Shown one piece after another: positions 57,201 to 64,000 of a stretch of DNA of 64,000 bases. The notes beneath the pieces were generated by a model, which saw only the letters and a list, made by a program, of their open reading frames with translations, was not told the origin of the DNA and ran no database searches. The position numbers and the translations under genes were made by a program. This stretch comes from Rhipidocladum racemiflorum (taxonomy: Eukaryota > Streptophyta > Magnoliopsida > Poales > Poaceae), in contig CM070592.1 in NCBI GenBank assembly GCA_036346355.1, positions 38,156,193 through 38,220,192 of the forward strand. Direction: 5' to 3'. Position 1 is the stretch's first letter, and each line of letters starts with the position of its first letter.

Positions 57201-60200
57201 TCTTATATTCTTTTAATGGTAAAAGAGCACGATTAAGATTCAACCACAGTAATATTACAAAGATAAGGTTCTAAGACTTAGAAGGTTTAAAAGATAAATG
57301 TCACAATATTGAAATTTGGTTGCAAAGCTATCAATGTTTAAAACCTAGATGAACTAATAGATACCTTGATAAATGACAAATAAAAGTATACAAACAACTT
57401 AGTAAGCTACTGTCATAGAGCCCATAATTATGATGCTTCAACAGTTTAGGTATTGGATTACAAGTTAAATACAATGCGCTAACACTATTCATATCGGGAA
57501 AACTTAATCTTTATATTATACATGAAATGACGCTATTGAACTATGATTAAATAAGTTTAATTTATATAAACAGAGAGAGTATCATTTCATGAGAGCATTA
57601 AAACTTGTTTCACCATAATTTGAAATTTATTTACACAACTATAAGTATTTCAAATTTAAGCATATTGAAAAGGACATAATCACAAATTTTGTATAAACTA
57701 AGTCCAAATCTAAATATTTTTATATATTTGAAACTCTAATGACATAAGGAATACAATACAATTTGTTTCATCGAATTTGGAGATCATTTGCAAAAATTGT
57801 ATATAGAGCACATATTACACCTATAGTTTGAATTTCAAATACTTTGCATTGAACAGACTTGAAATGTTTTTATATAATTAGGAACTACATGATCTAATAC
57901 GAATTTAGAAGTTGGTTTGACATGATTTGGAGCTACAATGTAGATTTTATGATCAAATCAAGTGGCTCGGTTGGAAAAATCGAAATAAATGGAGAAATAC
58001 GTCTTCTGAACATGAAAGCGCATTTCTGCCACTTGAATGGTCTCTGAAGGTTTGCACTGGCTGACAACCCGTCCCCACTCGGCAGTGGCTCAGAGCAGAG
58101 CCGAGGGGAGGCAGGCCCGCCGGCGGCGAGGCAAGCCCGGAGGCGGCCGGAGGTGGGCGCAGGGAGCTATAGGGCGGAGAGGGGAACCTAGGGCACTGGT
58201 CAATTCGGACTAAAGCCGGCCGGAGGTGAGCGCGCGACAGTGCACGGCGGTGGCGTTAATGGCGGCGAGGCGTGGAGGAGCTAGGGCGGCGTCGAAGGCA
58301 GGGAGAAGGGTCGGGGAGCACCAAGGGGTCGTGGGGGTTCTGATTACGAGGCTTACCGAGTGGGAGAAGGCCGGTAGCGGCGCGGCACCGTGCGCCGGAG
58401 GTGGAGAAGAAGGGCGGCTGCGGCGACGGCGCTCCGGTGGCGTCGAAGCACGGGAGAGTGGGCTGTGAGCACCAGTGAGCCTAGTAGATGCTATCCCAAG
58501 CATTCATCATGGCGGAGGAGGCCCGAGGTGGTGCGGCACCATGCGCCGGAGATGGGGAAGAAAATCGGGTGGCACGGCGGAGCTTCGAGCAGTGGAGGCT
58601 GCAATTGGGGTGATGGACGAGTTCAGTGAGCTAGAAACAAGTTTTTAGACGAAGTTAACTGAAGGACTACTCACTGAGCGGCTCCAATTGGATTTCAGCC
58701 CAACATGAGTCCTTGTGTCAATGGCGGCAGTGGGGTGAATCAGGAGTTCAGCTTGGGTGATGGAGGAGCAGTATGAGGCATGGGGGAAACAATGGCGACC
58801 AGCGTGCGGCTCAAATAGGTGAGGAGTGATGTGCATGGCCATGGTGCCCGTGACTTGATTCGCTGGTCAAGAAGAAGGGAACAACAATGGCAGGGTCTTA
58901 GCGGCAATGTCGTGCACGCTAGCTGAGCTATCGGCGTGGTAGTGGCGTACGGGCGGAGGAGGGAGAAAGGTAACAGCGGCAGCAGCGTCCACTGTCAGAG
59001 CTCGGTCCAATCTTCAGACTCCCGTTTCGAGCACTGTAGCAAATCTGACATTTGCTCTTTCTCTGTCTCTCTGGTTAGTTCAGTGAGATGTCATATATGG
59101 TTTTGCATTGGTTCAGAAGGATCTGGAGAATCCTTAGGTTGGATTGCAATTGACCTGCTCCAATGGTTCAGAGATTTTGGTTGGTTCAATTGGATCTGCA
59201 AATCTTTGAGCTGGTAGGATTGGGATCATTGCCCTGGATCATTTCATCAGAGTCCAACAGATGCACTGCACTGGTTTGTCACAATTGCACGACATCGACA
59301 ATTGCCTTCTCCTCTGATTTGTGCAGTGAGTGATCCACTCCAAGTGTTGGATTGGGGAGGAGTATACTGCTTTATTTTGTTCAAGCATCCTATTGGTGCA
59401 AAGAGATCTGAAGATCTTCGGTTTGAAAGCATTTGACCATGCTCTATTAATTCTGATGAACCTTAAGGCTAGTAGGTATTCAAATGGGGATTGGATATTT
59501 TCAGTTTGTCAGGTCTTGCTCTTGTCACTTCAAGCATCTGACACGACACTAATTAATTTTGAACAATGCTTGAGCCCAAGGCCTTTGGTGTTATTTAATC
59601 TGAGTTCTGCCAAGTTTGAATACTCTCAAACCTAACTCAAAATGGTGATGATATGTTCAAGAAATGACCTGATATGGTCACTTGTTCGGTTGAAGCACTG
59701 AACTGACAGCCTTAGGAGTTAATTGGTCGAATATAATTTGAAGGTCCTTGAACAGGTAAACTTTGTTTGGAATTCTGGATATGGTTGATCAAGCTCAGAT
59801 TAGTCATTGCTAGATTTTAATTGACAGTTGTTCAGATTAGTGCGGCTTGATGGATGAGTCTTTAAATAAGGTTAGGTTGTATTAGGTCTTGCTCAAACTA
59901 TTGTTGGAAAGCTTAATGAGGACATAAGCCTTTCATAAAAAATGGATTCTTCTAAGTATCCAAAATGATATGAAACTTTTATCATATTGTCTCATAATTA
60001 TATACATTCCAAAATAAAAGTTTAGAGCCAAAATACTTATATTTATTTTATACAATTCTTTTAATTGGACTAGGCCCAAATTAGTCAATACTGTTTTTTG
60101 ATTATTCCTAAGCAACAAATCTTTTTAAATCCTTTTGAAAATTTGTAGAAATGATATAAAGGTAATGTATGATTTAAATTTTTGATCTCGTGCTAAATTT

Positions 60201-60364
60201 GTTTTTGATAAACAAGGTTAAGATTCTGTTTGCAAATAAAATAGAAGGTTTTTCTTGTGCAACAAAGTTCAAAGAAGTTCACAAAATACTAAAAATTCAG
60301 TTTTAAAATAATAAATTAAAGATTTTAATTTATTTTAACTTTCTTTTATTTTGAGGATGTTACA
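54292..60364 (-). mobile_element. Long LTR, copy 3, probable solo LTR
   Basis: On the minus strand it starts TGTAACATCCTCA (from 60364) and ends TTCTGACA (54292). The flanks GAAAG and AAAAG match at 4 of 5 bases, a likely TSD. From 54292 to about 56640 it parallels copies 1 and 2: the TGTGCTACTTCGG region, TACACCGTTGCATCGG and AAACCGTTCC-type words. The middle (56650-57960) is AT-rich, and 58050-59000 is GC-rich with spurious ORFs. At 6.07 kb it is longer than copy 4 can be at this rate. No primer site adjoins it. Confidence 0.7.
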
Positions 60365-60584
60365 AAAAGGGGAAAGAAAGAAAGGAAATAAAAATAAGAA
60401 GAAATAGAGGAAGAGAAAAAGAAAAGAGTAAGGAAAGAAATGGGAAAGGTTAAAGAAAATATATGTATATATATAAATATATGTATAACGATAGAGATAA
60501 ATGATTCTAGGAAATTAAGCAATAATGCATACAGAACCTACCGTGGGAGATTCGTAGTATTCATGTAGTCCTTAATTAACACAT
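60365..60584. other. 220-bp spacer between head-to-head LTRs
   Basis: Purine-rich (GAAAG/AAGAA) to about 60450, then TATATATA-rich, then mixed. It may be the continuation of the element that copy 3 was inserted into. Confidence 0.45.
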
Positions 60585-63500
60585 TGTAACATCCTCATTT
60601 TGGCTTTCTGGAGAAAAACCTAATTCAAATAAAATAAATTAAAAATTTGGAGTTTCATTGGTGTTTAAGATAACCTGGCATCCATTCCCCTCCGAATTCG
60701 GGAATTAATTCCCTCCCGGGCGAAAAATCGGATTTTCCAGTACCGCCGGTACCCGAAAAGTCACCCGAGTCCAAAAACGCTCCAAAAATCTCCCAACCAC
60801 TTCTAAAATGTTCCAAATATTCCGAAATGATTTTAGGAATCAGTCCCCGGATTTTTGGAATTCCGTTCCTATTTTATCTCGCGCGGCTTTTGTTTAATGC
60901 CTGCGATCCGCGCCCGTATATCCAATTCCACAAAAATTATCCGAATTCAACCAAACCACTTCCATTGAGTCCCAAATAATCTAAAATGGCTCTAGGAATT
61001 TTTCCGGAATTTTTAGGCCATTTTTCCTAATTTTTCTCTAGGGCGGAACTTTCACGTATAAGCCGACCAACCACGAGCCGCCACGTGGCAGTGCTACAGT
61101 GTTCATCTTCAACCTCAGGTTGAGCACGTACAGAGGTGGAGCTCTAGTTGCCATCCATGGCTAGCACCTTCTTTAATGCTCATAACTTTCCACTCCAAGC
61201 TCCAAATCCATCAAGGCCGGGTCCGTTGGAAAGATTTCGGCGAGGGGATTCCATTCCCGGCATTTATTCTTCCTAAATCACAGCGAAACGGCCGCGGTTT
61301 GCATGGAAACGGAAATCACGTTTAAGGCCATAATTTGGCCGTTTCTCCATCAAAGCGAGCGATTCCACTTCCATTATCTTCGTATAAGAGTCCTTGTTCC
61401 GGGGATATCATCCTCCCTTTGCCTCTTGTTGTCGTTCATCCGAAGGATCAAGAAAAACCGATGAACTCCCGCCGTTCTTCGTGTTCGTCGCATTTTTCTT
61501 CATATCTCCCTCCTCGGTGATTCAATTTCTGTTCCGTTTCTTTTGTTGAGTCCGTGAGGGAGTCTAGATTCTAATCCTTCCATTGATTTTAGGTTTCTTC
61601 GATCGTGGACGACGAATTTTGCGTTTGCTTCATCTCGGCCGCACCCGTGTTCGTCGTCGATTTCTTCGATTTCGGTGAGAATTGATTCAATTCCTTCTGT
61701 TCCTAGGTTCTTCTAGATGTGCTCCAGTTATTCCTTTAATTGGTGTGGCCTTAGTCCATGTAAATTAGTGTCAAAATTTGGATTTTTGGGGAGAACTTGG
61801 GCTCTCTGTTTTGCTCTTGCCCGTGCGTGCGTGGCCGCCGGCCTACGGCCACGTCGCCGGCCGGCCAACCCCGCCGCCACCTCCCTGCCGACCCCCCGGT
61901 CTTGTCTCACGGCGCCGCCGGCGAAGCCGCCGGTCGTGCTTTCGCCGTCTGGCCGTGCGCCCGCGTCATGGCGCCAGAAGCGCCCAGACTGCAACCCTCC
62001 CACCTTAAGCCGGTCCCGCCATCGGCTCCCTCTCGCCGCCCCTCCCATGCCGTGGCCGCTCTCCGGCCTCCGTGCGCCGCCGCATGGCTGCGCCACCCCA
62101 CCGGTCGCCGCTGCCGGCCGCATGGTCGCCGATTCGCCGGACCCCGCGCCGCGCCGTCGCCGTGCCGCCGTGCCACGCATCCCCTTGAGCTCCTCCCCAT
62201 TCTGTTCCTTTGCCTTTGAGCTCAATGGAGAAGAAGGCATGAGACCATGACACTTGGGGCCCTCTTGCCATAGAGATAGGACCAAGTCACATTAGTCAAA
62301 GCCCAGTCAAAGCTCGGTCAAACTTTGACCCAGTCAAACCCGAGAGGAATATTCCCGGAATATTCCCGGTTTTTGATTTATTCGAAATTCAAACTTCGGA
62401 AGCTCATAACTTCCTCATCCGAACTCCGTTTGACCTCATTCAAATTTCTAAATTCATCTAAAATCAAGACCTTCCTGCCAGTACTAATTTTTTAATTTTT
62501 GGATTTTATTTATTTTCTGTTATTTATTTGTTGCCTCGTTTTGCGTGTAGTCGACGATCCCGCCATGATCACGATTTCGCCGTCGAGCCTTCCGAGTTCG
62601 ACACCGCCGCCAGAATGAAGGCAAGTCTCCTTGATGCACTTTGCTCCTATGTTTACAAAATGATTTAAATTGTTTATAAAGTTGCATGGCTATGTTTAAC
62701 GAAATATGTTAAATATAAGTGATAGATAATCCGAATTTGTTAATTCCACCTTGACATTGTTAATCATACCCATTGTAACCCTAGAACTTTGTTTATACCA
62801 TGCTTATGCTTATATGGTATCCGTTGCTACGTAGTACGGTAGAATCGCTTAGGACCTTTTCCGATGAAAACAACCCATGGGTGGGATTATTCAAAAAGAA
62901 TGTTATCAAATGTGATTTGAAAGTTATTATTATGATTTTGGTCCTGTTTTCTAAAATAAAAGAAAAGTAAAATGATTTCGACTTGGGCGGCCTGGAATGT
63001 CGGGTGGAAGCGGATCAATTCTTGATCCTGTTGTGCAAAGTACCGCCCCAAGTCATTTAAGGACCGACGCTTATGATTGCCATTTTAAGCATAACCGTAC
63101 TACCACATGTCTATAATGGTACGACCTGGCTCAATAATTTGTAGAAGCCTAGTTTAGACTCACCACTCGGTTGTTGTGTGAGAGCCGGACGGAGGCATTG
63201 TGGTGGATGTTGTTTTGCTCACACGGCGCAAGAGGGGGCTTCTGTACTGGGTGGAGGGAACCCTAACAGCGGTGAAACCTCAGCGGGTGGGTCTAGCTAG
63301 GTAGATACATTGTAACGGCCTTGTCAAGATATCCCTGCCGGCACACCTCAGGAAGTGTGTTAATTGCATGGCAACAAGGGTATATCTTGTCTTGTGGGTA
63401 AAGTTGTACACCTCTGCAGAGTATAAACTATTCGAATAGCCGTGCCTACGGTCAAGGGCAAAGCAAGAGATGCTTTCATATTGGTAGCCTTTGATTTTGT

Positions 63501-64000
63501 TTTTAAAACCGAAAAGTGTTTTGTTTTGGGGTTCGGGAGTGGTTAGAACTCTCGAATGATGTTTGGCGGAAAGAGCCAACCCAGGTGGATAGAACCTGTT
63601 TTGCATTTGACGGATGGAGTCCCATGATTAACTTTGATCCTTTAAACTGTTGGCGGATAGAGCCTTTATGTTAGTGATGGTGGATAGAACCTCACTACAA
63701 TATTAAATAATTCAATTATTACAAAAGAATTGTAAAAGATGCTTTGTGAAATTTATTACTTAAGTATGATTTAATCAAATGTGGCTTTATGCAAATAAAC
63801 CCTATGAAGCTTCCTTTGGAAAGCCCCTCATGATCATAATTTCCCGACTTGCTGAGTACTTTTGTACTCACGTGCTATGCCAACATTGTAATCATCAGAG
63901 ATTTATCAAGATGCTGAAGAGGAGGAGGAGTTCGTCGAGGAGGATTGCCAGGAGGACTAGTTGCGTTCCTAGTCGTCGCCTGTGGCGTTGTGGTGTTCGC
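60585..64000 (+). mobile_element. Long LTR, copy 4, runs off the window
   Basis: It starts TGTAACATCCTCA at 60585. A GC-rich block lies at 61800-62220. The GGCAAGTCTCC part near 62619 corresponds to the GGCAAGCACC region of copies 1-3, and TTGTGGGTAAAGTTGTACA near 63399 and the hairpin GAGTACTTTTGTACTC at 63855 are shared with the other copies. By comparison its 3' end and any primer site lie a few hundred bases past the window. The long opposed ORFs at 61717-62285 are composition effects. Confidence 0.7.

Noticed and set aside
58210..58629. Several GC-rich ORFs on both strands
   Set aside because: Same GC-rich LTR block as above, with alternating frames and no domain.
61717..62285. Overlapping long ORFs of 177 and 185 aa on both strands
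   Set aside because: They lie in the GC-rich block of an LTR. High GC removes stop codons on all frames, and no domain is visible on either strand.

Overview
This is nuclear DNA from a grass (Poaceae). The evidence is a plant gene with about 30 short exons and AT-rich introns, grass-type Helitron termini, Tourist and Stowaway-type MITEs, hAT elements, a nuclear copy of plastid ndhC, and many long LTRs beginning TGTAACATCC with a primer site for initiator methionine tRNA. The species cannot be fixed from the sequence alone.

Layout. 1-10.2 kb is repeat-dominated: a Helitron whose 5' end and an internal Tourist-like MITE are triplicated (1.3-2.7 kb), another MITE, tRNA-like fragments, a long LTR with its primer binding site (about 3.8-7.04 kb) and further MITEs up to the promoter. 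10.45-22.19 kb is the best-supported gene, SMC5, the kinesin-independent cohesin/condensin relative that pairs with SMC6 in DNA repair. I assembled 30 coding exons (1046 aa) with consistent phase. Its introns hold a probable Copia-like solo LTR and a LINE 3' end. 22.3-24.3 kb has hAT remnants and a nuclear plastid fragment, followed by a long LTR in the opposite orientation (24.3-26.7 kb).

27.2-40.3 kb is a decayed Ty3/gypsy element (gag, protease, RT, RNase H, integrase). It is broken by a short LINE tail with a target-site duplication (TSD), three in-frame stops, and a 7.65-kb TG...CA insertion with TSD CGGTC. That insertion itself contains a 1.05-kb hAT element with a perfect 8-bp TSD and a 155-bp foldback MITE.

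41-44.3 kb holds more MITEs and hAT relatives and an orphan exon-like ORF. 45.0-48.7 kb carries two genes on the minus strand that are visible only after splicing: a 118-aa protein in three exons and a 414-aa basic protein in five exons, each downstream of a good TATA box. I recognise neither family. 49.5-64 kb is almost entirely nested long LTRs of one superfamily, including two head-to-head copies whose 5' ends lie 220 bp apart.

The genes do not form a pathway. The window is one conserved housekeeping gene and two grass genes in a matrix of nested transposons. The points most worth following up are the substituted ATPase motifs in the SMC5 C-terminal head, the Helitron with three 5' termini, and the two small minus-strand genes with a possible divergent promoter.
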